Origin: Stenotrophomonas maltophilia
GTDB taxonomy: Bacteria; Pseudomonadota; Gammaproteobacteria; Xanthomonadales; Xanthomonadaceae
Assembly: GCF_003205835.1 (NCBI RefSeq)
Contig: NZ_CP029773.1
Location: forward strand, 962,501-1,026,500
DNA length: 64,000 nt
Reading direction: 5' to 3'
A program made the translations under genes and the position numbers. Below are positions 43,901 to 51,491 of this stretch, piece by piece (within the stretch, counting starts at the first letter, position 1; the number at the start of each line of letters is the position of its first letter). Under the pieces are notes generated by a model. The model searched no databases. It was not told where the DNA came from and worked only from the letters and a program-made list of their open reading frames with translations.

Positions 43901-45400
43901 TCAGTACGCGATGCAATAGATCATCCGCAGGCCGGCAGGCAGGTTGCGGTCGCCACCGGTGTTCTCCACCACGATGGTGTGGGTGTGTGCACCGGCATCG
44001 GCGGCCGAGGCGGCATGGCCGTGGTCACCGACCTGGGCGATGGAAATGGTGTGCGAGTGGCCGCCGGCGCCGTTCATGCCGATGTTGTGGCCATGTGCGC
44101 CTGCGCCGTCGGTGCTGAAGCTATGGGCATGACCGCCGGCGGGTGCTGTGGCGCCGTCCGGATACAGCGCATCGTTGTCGCGTTCGCGATAGACGCCGTA
44201 GCCGTTGAGGGCAGGATTGGAGGGAACAACGCCTCCATGCTGGTGGTCGCCGGCCCACGAGGTGCCGCCGGTATGCGCATGGTGGCCCTGCGAGTCGGTC
44301 CATGCACCGTGCGCGTGGTCACCGACGGCACTGGCGCTGGCACCGTGGGAGTGCGCGCCGCCTGCGCCCACGGAAATGGCGTGGCTGTGGTTGCCTGCCG
44401 TTGCCGCGCTTGCACCGTGGGCATGGCGGATCACTTCACCCTGGGTGAAGCTGCCGACCGCTTCCGGGTTCAGCGTGTGCGTGACCACCGTGCCTTCCTG
44501 CATTGCCGGGAGGTTGAAGGTGGTCGCGCCATCACCGGCGCCGTAGCGGGTACCGATGGCGGCGAACAGTGCCGGATAGCTGGCACGCGGAACAGCGGCG
44601 CCATTGCACAGCAGCATGCCGTTGGGCGCAGTGGCACCGGCGAACAGAATCACCTGTCCGGGCACGTGCACGCTGGATGGCACGCCGGTCATGTTGCGCC
44701 AGTCCAGGTAATGGTTGCCGTGCCTGCCATCGAGCAGATCGGCATCCAGGCCCTTGTCGGCGCCCTCGTCCTTCAACGCTGCCGATTTCAGTCCCAGGGC
44801 GGAACGGAACGCGGCATCGGTTGCGATCGACAGCAGCGTGCGCACGAACTGGGTGGGGGCGCTGGCACCAAAGCGCTTGTCGATGAAGGCACGCAGCCCG
44901 CGCGGTGTCACCGCACGCTGGGTGTCTGCACCATCTTCGGTCTCCGTCGTAGTGGCCAACTCGACCACGCCCTGCACTTCGGTGGTGGAAGGGGGATAGA
45001 TGAATTCGGCATTGCCGAATTCGATCAGCGCGGTATCGACTTCACTGAAGCGGGTATCGGTGGAGAGCAGCAGCATCGAGGCTGCGGTCTTCTCCATGAT
45101 GGGATCGGTCTGGCCGAAGGTTGCAAACAACGTGCCGTCGCCCAGGTACAGGCCGAAGCCGCGCAGGCTGTAGGCGGTAGCGCTGTCGTCGCGGATCGTG
45201 ACGTGCAGCGTGTCATCTCCCACGGCCTTGCCGCCGAAAGTGGTGACCCGCTTGATCTCGCCGGGCAGGGCGGTCAGCCCCGCCGTCGGCGTGAATGCCG
45301 TGGACGTCAGGCCGATCTCGGTGATCAGCACGGCATTGGTGCCGGTGTTGGGTGGATTGACCAGCTTGGCAAAGCCGGCGTCGGTGATTTTCAAGCGCAT
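43901..45400 (-). CDS. H: Tail fibre H, receptor-binding protein
   Basis: A 499-residue fibre. Residues about 1-150 form the conserved attachment domain (DUF3751-like: KITDAGFAKLVNPPNTGTNA). A phage tail-collar domain lies near 250-310 (PGQVILFAGATAPNGMLLCNG, YPALFAAIGTRYGAGDGATT). The C-terminal third has 11 HxH motifs (HAH, HSH, HGH, HQH, HTH), many about 12 residues apart, and ends MIYCIAY. HxH repeats bind metal along trimeric fibres. This protein decides which strains are killed. Confidence 0.9.
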   Translation of the reverse strand: MRLKITDAGFAKLVNPPNTGTNAVLITEIGLTSTAFTPTAGLTALPGEIKRVTTFGGKAVGDDTLHVTIRDDSATAYSLRGFGLYLGDGTLFATFGQTDPIMEKTAASMLLLSTDTRFSEVDTALIEFGNAEFIYPPSTTEVQGVVELATTTETEDGADTQRAVTPRGLRAFIDKRFGASAPTQFVRTLLSIATDAAFRSALGLKSAALKDEGADKGLDADLLDGRHGNHYLDWRNMTGVPSSVHVPGQVILFAGATAPNGMLLCNGAAVPRASYPALFAAIGTRYGAGDGATTFNLPAMQEGTVVTHTLNPEAVGSFTQGEVIRHAHGASAATAGNHSHAISVGAGGAHSHGASASAVGDHAHGAWTDSQGHHAHTGGTSWAGDHQHGGVVPSNPALNGYGVYRERDNDALYPDGATAPAGGHAHSFSTDGAGAHGHNIGMNGAGGHSHTISIAQVGDHGHAASAADAGAHTHTIVVENTGGDRNLPAGLRMIYCIAY

Positions 45401-45407
45401 GCGGGGT

Positions 45408-46199
45408 TTACTCTCCGATCAGTTGGATGCGGCGGAAGGTGGTGCCCTGGGCACCGACAAGTGCACCGATACCGGCGCTGGCCTGCATGCCCTGGGTGAA
45501 GGTGAAGTGCGATCGCACCGGCTTGGTCCGGCTGATCTCGCCGATCACGTCGTCGACGAACTTGGCGGTGGCGGTCTCGCCGCCCTGGTTGGCGATGGTC
45601 ATCACCGCTTCGAAGGTGTGCGGTGCACCCTGCGGCTGCATCTCCCACCATTCGCGGATCAGGATCGAGCCACCAAAAGCGGCGACCACGTCGCGCACGC
45701 TGCCCCAGGTGCCCTTGCGGCGCTGGATGGCGATCGCGGCGCGTACGCGTGCACGCTTCACCGTCTCCGGCCAATACGCTTTCCATTCGTCAACGGACAA
45801 GGCCCAGGCCAGCCAGGGCAGCAATGCGGTCGGACAGCGGTCGGCGTCCCACAGTGCGGTGATGTCTACCGGCAGCGGACGGGCGACGATGGCGCGCGCC
45901 AGTCCACGTTCGGCATGGGTGGCATTGGGGGGCAGCAGGTTGGGAGCACGCGGAACCGCGATCTGCGCATCGCCTTCGATCAGCATGCCGGGTGCCGGGG
46001 CGGCCGACAGGATGACCGTGGCGCCGCTGATGGCAACATCGCGCAACCGCTGCCGTCCTTGCTGGTCGGTGCGGTACACCGCCTGCAGGGTTGCCAGTGC
46101 ACCACCGGGGTGACGGAAGGTACGGTTTCGCCCATCGATGGCACCGCTCAGACGCGCGCCGATCAGGCGGGTGGCAGCGTCACTCATCATTGCCGCCAT
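45408..46199 (-). CDS. I: Tail protein I (baseplate)
   Basis: A 263-residue P2 gpI homologue (P2 176 residues, so longer): LSVDEWKAYWPETVKRARVR, VAAFGGSILIREWWEMQPQG, TFEAVMTIANQG. An N-terminal extra segment (NRTFRHPGGALATLQAVYRTD) resembles a beta-rich insertion found in related tail I proteins. It links wedge to fibre. Overlaps J by 20 bp. Confidence 0.9.
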   Translation of the reverse strand: MAAMMSDAATRLIGARLSGAIDGRNRTFRHPGGALATLQAVYRTDQQGRQRLRDVAISGATVILSAAPAPGMLIEGDAQIAVPRAPNLLPPNATHAERGLARAIVARPLPVDITALWDADRCPTALLPWLAWALSVDEWKAYWPETVKRARVRAAIAIQRRKGTWGSVRDVVAAFGGSILIREWWEMQPQGAPHTFEAVMTIANQGGETATAKFVDDVIGEISRTKPVRSHFTFTQGMQASAGIGALVGAQGTTFRRIQLIGE

Positions 46200-47076
46200 G
46201 GGTCAGCGTGATGCTGGTGCAGTGCGTGGCCTGGGTACGATCAACCACGATGTCTTTGGCCGGGTTGGTGATCTCCACGCGCTGCACGCCCTCGGCATGC
46301 AGTGCGGCGAACAATCCCGAACGGGTGACGTCGCGGCCGAGCCGGTGCGATTCGCTGATGTAGCGGTCAAGGCGGGTGCGCGCTTCGGCCAGCACCACCT
46401 GCGAATCCGGGCCGGCAAAAGTGAAAAGTGCGGCGTCGACCGTGTAGTTGATGATGGCAGCGGGTTTAACCACTACGTGATCGGTCAGTGGTCGCACGTC
46501 ATCCGCACTCAGCTTTGCGTCGACGATATCGAGCAGACCCTGGGAAGCGGTGCCGTCGCCTTCGCGTGAGAGCACAGAAACCACTACCTCGCCAGGGGAG
46601 GGACTGGTTGCGCTGGCGTCCAGCACACGGGCGTCGGCGCTCAGCGCGTGGAAGATGTAGGCACCCTCCGGCCCAGCCACACTGAAGCCTTCCGGCCCCA
46701 GCTGGATGCGGCGTCGGAAATCCTCGTCACTTTCGTAGCGCGGTGCGATGCCTTGCTGCGGCTTGCCGGGGTCCAGCACCTGGCGGGCGATGCCGAAGAT
46801 CGCAGCCAGATGGTCCAGATCGTTGCCGACGGCATAGGCCAGCATCACGCCACGTGCTGCATCGTTGACCCGCTGGCGATCGAGCAGGCGTAGGTAGGTG
46901 CAGACCTCGAGGATCTTGAAGGCCGGGTCCGACGGCAGCAGCGCGTCGAAGGTGGGATCCAGGGCCTGCAGCGCGGTCAGCGATTCATCGAACATGGCTT
47001 CGAAATCGAGCACTTCGATGACCGCCGGGGCAGGCAGCTGGGACAGATTGACACTGGTGAACGAGCCGGATGCCAC
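46180..47076 (-). CDS. J: Baseplate wedge protein J
   Basis: A 298-residue gpJ homologue from GTG 47076, 3 nt after the W stop; the longer upstream frame is arginine-rich nonsense overlapping W. VEVLDFEAMFDESLTALQAL-like N-terminus (PAPAVIEVLDFE), ALDPTFDALLPSDPAFKILE, FGIARQVLDPGKP, YESDEDFRRRIQLGPEGFS and a C-terminal RLGRDVTRSGLFAALH. P2 gpJ is 302 residues. Confidence 0.93.
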   Translation of the reverse strand: MASGSFTSVNLSQLPAPAVIEVLDFEAMFDESLTALQALDPTFDALLPSDPAFKILEVCTYLRLLDRQRVNDAARGVMLAYAVGNDLDHLAAIFGIARQVLDPGKPQQGIAPRYESDEDFRRRIQLGPEGFSVAGPEGAYIFHALSADARVLDASATSPSPGEVVVSVLSREGDGTASQGLLDIVDAKLSADDVRPLTDHVVVKPAAIINYTVDAALFTFAGPDSQVVLAEARTRLDRYISESHRLGRDVTRSGLFAALHAEGVQRVEITNPAKDIVVDRTQATHCTSITLTHGGNDE

Positions 47077-47078
47077 GG

Positions 47079-47417
47079 TTAGCGAACCTCGATTCCTTCG
47101 ATGGTGATGGCCTCGCCGTCGGGCAGGTGGATTCCGGTCACTGCCAGGATCATCACGCCGGGGGCGGGGAGGGAGACGTCGATGTTCTCGACGTGGAGAC
47201 GCGGTTCCCATCGCGCGAGCGCGTCGACGGTGGCCGCGATCAGATCCATGCGCAGCGAGCGGTTGGTCGGCGCATCGATCAGTTCGAACACGCGCGAGCC
47301 GTATTCGCGGCGCAGTACGCGGGAGCCAAGGGGCGTGGTGAGAATGTCACGCACGGACTGGTGCAGATGGGCGAGCCCATCCAGTGATTTGCCGGTGTTG
47401 GCGTCGATTCCTCGCAT
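47079..47417 (-). CDS. W: Baseplate protein W (gp25-like)
   Basis: A 112-residue GPW/gp25 protein, the lysozyme-like wedge that nucleates sheath on the baseplate: HLHQSVRDILTTPLGSRVLR and EYGSRVFELIDAPTN, then RWEPRL. Length agrees with P2 gpW (115). Confidence 0.95.
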   Translation of the reverse strand: MRGIDANTGKSLDGLAHLHQSVRDILTTPLGSRVLRREYGSRVFELIDAPTNRSLRMDLIAATVDALARWEPRLHVENIDVSLPAPGVMILAVTGIHLPDGEAITIEGIEVR

Positions 47418-47469
47418 GGCCTCTATCGTCGTGGAGTGCGGGTATTCAGGGCATTGCAGGCGTGGCCGC

Positions 47470-48060
47470 TCAGGCCTGGGCCGGCGTGGTCGGGGCGGTC
47501 GGGCCCTGTGCGGTGTGCGTGTGTGCCTTCAGGCCGATGGCACCGGCCTTGATCTCGCCGGGTGTGCTGATGTCCTTGCCGGCGCTGATCGCACCGGTGA
47601 CATCCAGGTTGCCGGTCGCCTTGATCGACGGCGTATCGAGCACGATCGATTCGCTGGCGATCACCTGCGCATTCGCGCAGGTGACGATGACCTTGCCGCT
47701 GCCGACATGGACGTTGAGCGTGGTGGTTTCCTGGTCGTACTCGACGCTGCTGCCGTCGGCGAACTCGGTGCGTTGCCGCTGGCGCGAGTTGGCCGGCGGC
47801 GGAAAGCGGTCCTGGTACAGGCTGCCGAGTACCAGCGCCTGGCCGGGGTCGCCATAGGGGCACGCCAGTACGACCTGCTCGCCGGGTTCGGGTGCGCACC
47901 AGCTGCGTACGCCCGGTCCCGCCCGGCGTTCCAGCCAGGGAATCCAGTCGGTGAGCATGCCATCGGCATCCACGCGCACGCGGCTGCCCACTTCGTCCAG
48001 CTCGCGCACCACGCCGATCATCAGCAGGTTGCCGATCAAGCGTGCGTGTTCGGCGCTCAT
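47470..48060 (-). CDS. V: Baseplate assembly / spike protein V
   Basis: A 196-residue gpV homologue (P2 211): OB-fold N-terminus (MIGVVRELDEVGSRVRVDAD, DWIPWLERRAGPGVRSW, GEQVVLACPYGDPGQALVLG), then the beta-helix and the apical KAHTHTAQG with an HxH motif that binds iron at the tip of the puncturing spike. Starts inside the stop of the previous gene (ATGA). Key element for membrane piercing by a contractile tail. Confidence 0.94.
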   Translation of the reverse strand: MSAEHARLIGNLLMIGVVRELDEVGSRVRVDADGMLTDWIPWLERRAGPGVRSWCAPEPGEQVVLACPYGDPGQALVLGSLYQDRFPPPANSRQRQRTEFADGSSVEYDQETTTLNVHVGSGKVIVTCANAQVIASESIVLDTPSIKATGNLDVTGAISAGKDISTPGEIKAGAIGLKAHTHTAQGPTAPTTPAQA

Positions 48061-48611
48061 GGCGCGCGCTCCGGCAGGGGCTGGTAGCGCGTCTCATGGG
48101 CACGGCCGATCTCTGGCGCGAAGCTGTAGGACGCTTGCGGCACCACGCCACCGGTGTCGTCCCACAGGTTGTCGCCCAGCGCGACCGGCAGTGACCACTC
48201 AACGATCCAGGTGCGCAGGCCCGGCTGTGCCGCTGCTGGGTCTTCGGGCAGTGCCGCGATCACATCGATCGCGCCGCTGGCAACGCCGGGAAAACGGCCG
48301 AGCTGGTGCAGCCAGGTGGCGAGGGCGAGGGCCGCGTTGCGCAGCTGCAGCGCTGCGGTTGCATCGGTTGCCGGCAGGGCAATGCGTGCTTCGAAGCGCA
48401 GCGTGGCCTGCAGAAGGCCACTGCCATCATTGTTGTCCCTGCTGCGGTCACAGCGCGTCATCGCCAGCAGGCAGGCCGGCAGGGGCATCCCCTCAGCGTT
48501 GGCGTCGCGATGGAACTCGACGCTTGCAAACTCCGGAAAGCGTGCGCGGATTGCGGTTTCGATCGCGGCAATCAGCGGATCGAGCGTGGGAGGGAAGGGA
48601 TCGTTCGCCAT
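48057..48611 (-). CDS. Tail-completion-like protein
   Basis: A 184-residue protein: PLIAAIETAIRARFPEFASVEF, LPACLLAMTRCDRSRDNNDG, TLRFEARIALPATDAT and RTWIVEWSLPVALGDNLWDD. The pattern (short helix, then beta strands, terminal WIVEW) resembles tail-terminator/minor tail proteins of Mu/P2-like phages such as DUF1834 members. It precedes V, between lysis and baseplate genes. P2 R and S homologues are not otherwise seen, so it may close the sheath/tube end; inferred. Confidence 0.5.
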   Translation of the reverse strand: MANDPFPPTLDPLIAAIETAIRARFPEFASVEFHRDANAEGMPLPACLLAMTRCDRSRDNNDGSGLLQATLRFEARIALPATDATAALQLRNAALALATWLHQLGRFPGVASGAIDVIAALPEDPAAAQPGLRTWIVEWSLPVALGDNLWDDTGGVVPQASYSFAPEIGRAHETRYQPLPERAP

Positions 48612-48729
48612 GTCAGCTCATGCAGGGAAGGGAGGAAGGGCGTAGCGCTGCAAGGCGCGCACGTGCTGCAGCCAGTGTTGCCATCACCGCAGTGGGGTGG
48701 CATTGCAGGCGTGGCCGTATCAGGCAGGC

Positions 48730-49059
48730 TCAGTGCGCGTGGTTGGTACTGTTGTCGCAGCCAGCAGGCACTACCGGCGCGATGCCGTTGATGGTGATGC
48801 CGCGTTGGCTGCCAAGGCTGCACAGCAGGGCGCGCAGCTGGTCGGCCAGAGCGTGGTACTGCTGCGCGACTGCAACGTGATTGCGCAGCAGCGCATCGTC
48901 ACTGGCCGCCTGCAGGTCCGGCAGTTCAAGCGGGGCACGCAGCTGCGCGGGCGCGATGCTGAGATCAACGCGGCAGGGCGCGGCCGGCGTTGGCTTCGCG
49001 CCAGATGCGCACGAACTCAGCATCAGCGTCGCCGCGATCGTGGCCAGGTGTCTTGGCAT
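48730..49059 (-). CDS. Rz1-like outer-membrane spanin lipoprotein
   Basis: A 109-residue product from ATG 49059 with a lipobox (MLSSC, Cys at about 17). It begins inside the Rz gene in another frame, the classical Rz/Rz1 overlap. The mature part is longer than lambda Rz1 (40) and less Pro-rich. Forms the outer-membrane half of the spanin bridge that finishes lysis. Confidence 0.72.
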   Translation of the reverse strand: MPRHLATIAATLMLSSCASGAKPTPAAPCRVDLSIAPAQLRAPLELPDLQAASDDALLRNHVAVAQQYHALADQLRALLCSLGSQRGITINGIAPVVPAGCDNSTNHAH

Positions 49060-49342
49060 GGGTCTCGATGTCCTGTTGCAGGGTGTTGAACTGCCGGGTG
49101 CGCTCTGCCTGTGTGGCCAGGCGCTGCGATTCGGACTGCGCGCCTGCGGCGCTGTTGGCGAGGGCCTGCTGGTGCGCGCGCTGGGCTGCTTCGGTGCGGG
49201 CCGCCAGCTGCGTTGCCCGGGTGGTGGCAACGGCAAGGTCCGCGCTGCGGTCGCGCAAGGTCCATCCCAGCCAGGCGCAGCTTGCGTGGCTGCCGGCAAG
49301 GACCAGCAGTCCGATGCCCAGCTTCAGGGCCCCGGGCGTCAC
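48965..49342 (-). CDS. Rz-like inner-membrane spanin
   Basis: A 125-residue product from GTG 49342, overlapping the endolysin TGA (GTGA). An N-terminal membrane segment (LGIGLLVLAGSHASCAWLGW), then a coiled coil (RATQLAARTEAAQRAHQQAL) and a basic/acidic C-terminus. It has the layout of an Rz spanin. Needed for release of tail particles by lysis. Confidence 0.72.
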   Translation of the reverse strand: MTPGALKLGIGLLVLAGSHASCAWLGWTLRDRSADLAVATTRATQLAARTEAAQRAHQQALANSAAGAQSESQRLATQAERTRQFNTLQQDIETHAKTPGHDRGDADAEFVRIWREANAGRALPR

Positions 49343-49824
49343 TGCAGGGCTCCGCCGGCGGCCCGGTAGGCCGCGCGCAGTGTTTCCAGTGCGTGCTCCT
49401 TCTGCCCGTAGCCGGCGCCTGGCAGCGACGCCCAGATGCGCCGTGCCGCGGTGACGGCGGCATCGAAGCGTCCCAGCCGGATCAGCTCGTAGGCACCGCA
49501 CTGTTTCAGCAGGGCGACTGCTGCACGGTCCTGCGAGACGGGGCCGAAATCGGGCAGGCCGAGTCGCGCGCGCAGGTCGTCCCAGGTGCTGCGAAGAAAC
49601 TGGTAGCGGCCGGCGGCGCTGGATTTGATGCCATAGCGTGGCAGCGACACCAGCACGCGGGGATGGTCGCGGTAGTCGTTGAACAGCTGGCCTCCGACAA
49701 TCACGTCGTAGCCACGGTCACGCGACCGCTGGCTGGGGATGTCGGTGCCTTCGGACACGGCCAGCATGTCGAGGAATGCGGCGACATTGGCGCCGCCGAG
49801 GGCGCTGGCTGCGGCGGCGGTCAT
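49339..49824 (-). CDS. Endolysin, lambda R-like transglycosylase
   Basis: A 161-residue enzyme from ATG 49824: VAAFLDMLAVSEGTDIPSQ (catalytic Glu in SEGTD), YDVIVGGQLFNDYRDHPRV, SSAAGRYQFLRSTWDDLRAR, IWASLPGAGYGQKEH. These are the lambda gpR signatures. It has no signal sequence, so needs the holin. Its ATG overlaps the holin-like gene's TGA (ATGA). Confidence 0.93.
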   Translation of the reverse strand: MTAAAASALGGANVAAFLDMLAVSEGTDIPSQRSRDRGYDVIVGGQLFNDYRDHPRVLVSLPRYGIKSSAAGRYQFLRSTWDDLRARLGLPDFGPVSQDRAAVALLKQCGAYELIRLGRFDAAVTAARRIWASLPGAGYGQKEHALETLRAAYRAAGGALQ

Positions 49825-50171
49825 GCGGCGGCTCCCGGCTGCTTGCGCACCAGCGCGAGCAGCGCGTCTATCTGCACGCTCTGCTGGGCAACCTGCGCAC
49901 GCAGGGCGCTGACTTCGCCGCGCAGCTGCCCGATTTCCTGTGCCATTGCCTCGCGTTCGTGCATCAGGCCGTCGGCGCGGGTGCGCTCGGCGGCGAGCTG
50001 TTCCTGCAGGGTGCGCAGGGTATTGCTGGTGGCTTCGTCGGCGGTACGGTCGACCTTGGCCGACGACAGCCATTGACGCAGCCACAGCGATACCGCGATC
50101 AGCACGCCCGAGGTTCCCCCCAGGTACTTGGCCCAGTCCGGTACACCGGCCAGCAGGTCGCTTTCGTTCAT
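49821..50171 (-). CDS. Holin-like membrane/coiled-coil protein
   Basis: A 116-residue protein with one likely membrane helix (about 17-33: YLGGTSGVLIAVSLWL) and a long coiled coil (LRTLQEQLAAERTRADGLMH to QSVQIDALLALVRK). It sits between the Mor-like regulator and endolysin with ATGA overlaps at both ends, a holin slot. The single helix and coiled coil would also fit a DUF2730-like protein, so the holin role is inferred from position. Confidence 0.5.
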   Translation of the reverse strand: MNESDLLAGVPDWAKYLGGTSGVLIAVSLWLRQWLSSAKVDRTADEATSNTLRTLQEQLAAERTRADGLMHEREAMAQEIGQLRGEVSALRAQVAQQSVQIDALLALVRKQPGAAA

Positions 50172-50617
50172 GCGCGCGCGTACCCCTTGAGCAGGGCCGG
50201 ATGAACTGCCGGCGGTGGTGCGGAGCGGGCTCCGCGCAGGGCGCGCTTGATGGTGGTCTGCGAGACGCCGAACTCACGTGCCACGTGTTCGCGCGGCATG
50301 CCACTGGCGATGGCATGCGCGATCCGCTCGCGACGTTCGTGCGCGCCGGCGGCGAAGCAGGACGCCAGGAACAGCAGTTCGCCACCGAAGTGCGTGACCA
50401 GCCGCTGGGCAACGTCGTGGCCGAGGATGTCGATCAGGCGATGCTGGTCGGGCAGGGTGGAGGGAACGTAGACGATGACGCGATGGCGGCCGGTGGTGCT
50501 GGAGGTGGTCGGCGGCCATGCGCGTACCAGCGTGAGGGCTGCGGATTCGCCGATGACCTCGGCCAGGGTCTGGATGCTGTCGGGCAGGGCGTTCATGAAG
50601 GATGTCGTCAGTGGCAT
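50168..50617 (-). CDS. Mor-like transcriptional activator
   Basis: A 149-residue protein from ATG 50617, behind GGAG. It has MNALPDSIQTLAEVIGESAA, YVPSTLPDQHRLIDILGHDV, QRLVTHFGGELLFL, and a C-terminal HTH, HVAREFGVSQTTIKRALRG. That is the Mor/C layout of Mu-like late activators. It stands directly in front of the lysis/tail operon and behind the repeated 23-bp box, so it is the best candidate for switching the tail genes on. Other wHTH families cannot be excluded. Confidence 0.72.
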   Translation of the reverse strand: MPLTTSFMNALPDSIQTLAEVIGESAALTLVRAWPPTTSSTTGRHRVIVYVPSTLPDQHRLIDILGHDVAQRLVTHFGGELLFLASCFAAGAHERRERIAHAIASGMPREHVAREFGVSQTTIKRALRGARSAPPPAVHPALLKGYARA

Positions 50618-50645
50618 TGATCTCCACTGTTGCCATCCCGCCTCG

Positions 50646-50668
50646 CCAGTCAACACCTTTCATCTACT
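50646..50668 (-). promoter_or_regulatory. Repeated 23-bp box, copy A
   Basis: Identical over 23 bp to 52451-52473; on the minus strand it contains AGTAGATGAAAGGTGTTGAC. It lies 28 bp upstream of the Mor-like start. TTGAC could be a -35 and TAGATG a weak -10 on the opposite side; neither pairs with a good partner, so operator or activator-dependent promoter is likelier. Confidence 0.75.
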
Positions 50669-50904
50669 TTGAATGTGGTCTGCTGAAGGGGTTCATCGGT
50701 GCCCCGAGGACGGGTGAGGAGTACTGCAAGGCGGCGCCTGACGCCCTGCGATCGTTTGTTGTTGCCACCGATGTTTCCCTCCTTCTTTCGTACTCGTCGT
50801 CCTCACAGGGGGAAAGGGCGGGCAGATCAAAGGGATACGGCAGGTACGGGGTGAGGACGTCGCCGCGATGGCCGTCCTCATGCAGGTGCGCGGGCCCTGA
50901 AACG

Positions 50905-50931
50905 AAAAAGCCCCGGACGATGCCGGGGCTT
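50905..50931 (-). terminator. Terminator after the 50954 gene
   Basis: Stem AAGCCCCGG-CATCGT-CCGGGGCTT with T-run on the minus strand. It separates the 50954-51337 gene from the Mor-like gene, so the latter needs its own promoter. Confidence 0.85.
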
Positions 50932-50953
50932 CAGGACTGCAGGTGGGGCTGGA

Positions 50954-51337
50954 TCAAAGGTCGAACACCAGGTTGCCGCCGGTCTTGCGCGGGATGTAGC
51001 CCGCGTCGCGCAGCCAGCGGGCGGCATTGACCTGGTCCATGCGCTTGACCGGGAAGCGGTTGGCGAACATCAGGAAACGCGCCACGGTGATCGACTCGCC
51101 CTTGCCCTTCAAGGCAGCGAGGGTTTCGGTGAACCACGGCGCGGGCGGCTGCTGGCTGCCGGGGCGTGCGGCGGTCCGTGCCTGCCTGGCGCTGCCGGCG
51201 TCGCCCTGGGCGTTGGCCTGCGAGCACAGCGAGATGAAGATCGCGTCCAGGCTCACGGTGTCCTTGCCGCCCTTGGGCTGGGACTTGAACAACTCGATGG
51301 CCTTCAGGCGCGTCGACGTGAACTGTTCGACCTCCAT
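50954..51337 (-). CDS. Hypothetical phage-type protein
   Basis: A 127-residue protein: basic N-terminal helix (FTSTRLKAIELFKSQPKGGK), a low-complexity Ala/Gln stretch and a winged-helix-like end (ARFLMFANRFPVKRMDQVNA, ARWLRDAGYIPRKTGG). The C-terminal half suggests DNA binding. No family recognised. It stands downstream of a perfect dyad and upstream of a terminator, so is probably a single-gene unit, perhaps a regulator. Confidence 0.6.
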   Translation of the reverse strand: MEVEQFTSTRLKAIELFKSQPKGGKDTVSLDAIFISLCSQANAQGDAGSARQARTAARPGSQQPPAPWFTETLAALKGKGESITVARFLMFANRFPVKRMDQVNAARWLRDAGYIPRKTGGNLVFDL

Positions 51338-51376
51338 GGCATTTCCTCTTTGCGAACGGGGTTGGGGATGCAGGGT

Positions 51377-51392
51377 GACGACAGGTGTCGTC
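51377..51392. promoter_or_regulatory. Perfect dyad GACGACA-GG-TGTCGTC
   Basis: 7-bp perfect arms around 2 bases, 39 bp upstream of the 50954-51337 gene. Further GACGAC/CGACGAT copies follow within 60 bp. Candidate operator for a dimeric repressor or activator. Confidence 0.6.
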
Positions 51393-51491
51393 GGTGATGG
51401 GGGACGACCTTACATCATTTTCGCCGACGATGGGTCGGAACCTTCGGGCGGGACAGGGCACGCGGCAGGGCAACACGGCCTTGCACAAGGC

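Noticed and set aside
43940..44450. Repetitive DNA considered as a CRISPR-like array
   Set aside because: The periodicity is coding (HxH amino-acid repeats) and lacks conserved repeat units with unique spacers.
43895..45499. Plus-strand frame opposite the fibre gene
   Set aside because: Length arises from the repetitive HxH coding region; the fibre is clear on the minus strand.
50602..51030. Plus-strand frame spanning box A and the terminator
   Set aside because: Composition is not protein-like and it crosses a terminator and the box; nothing supports a gene.
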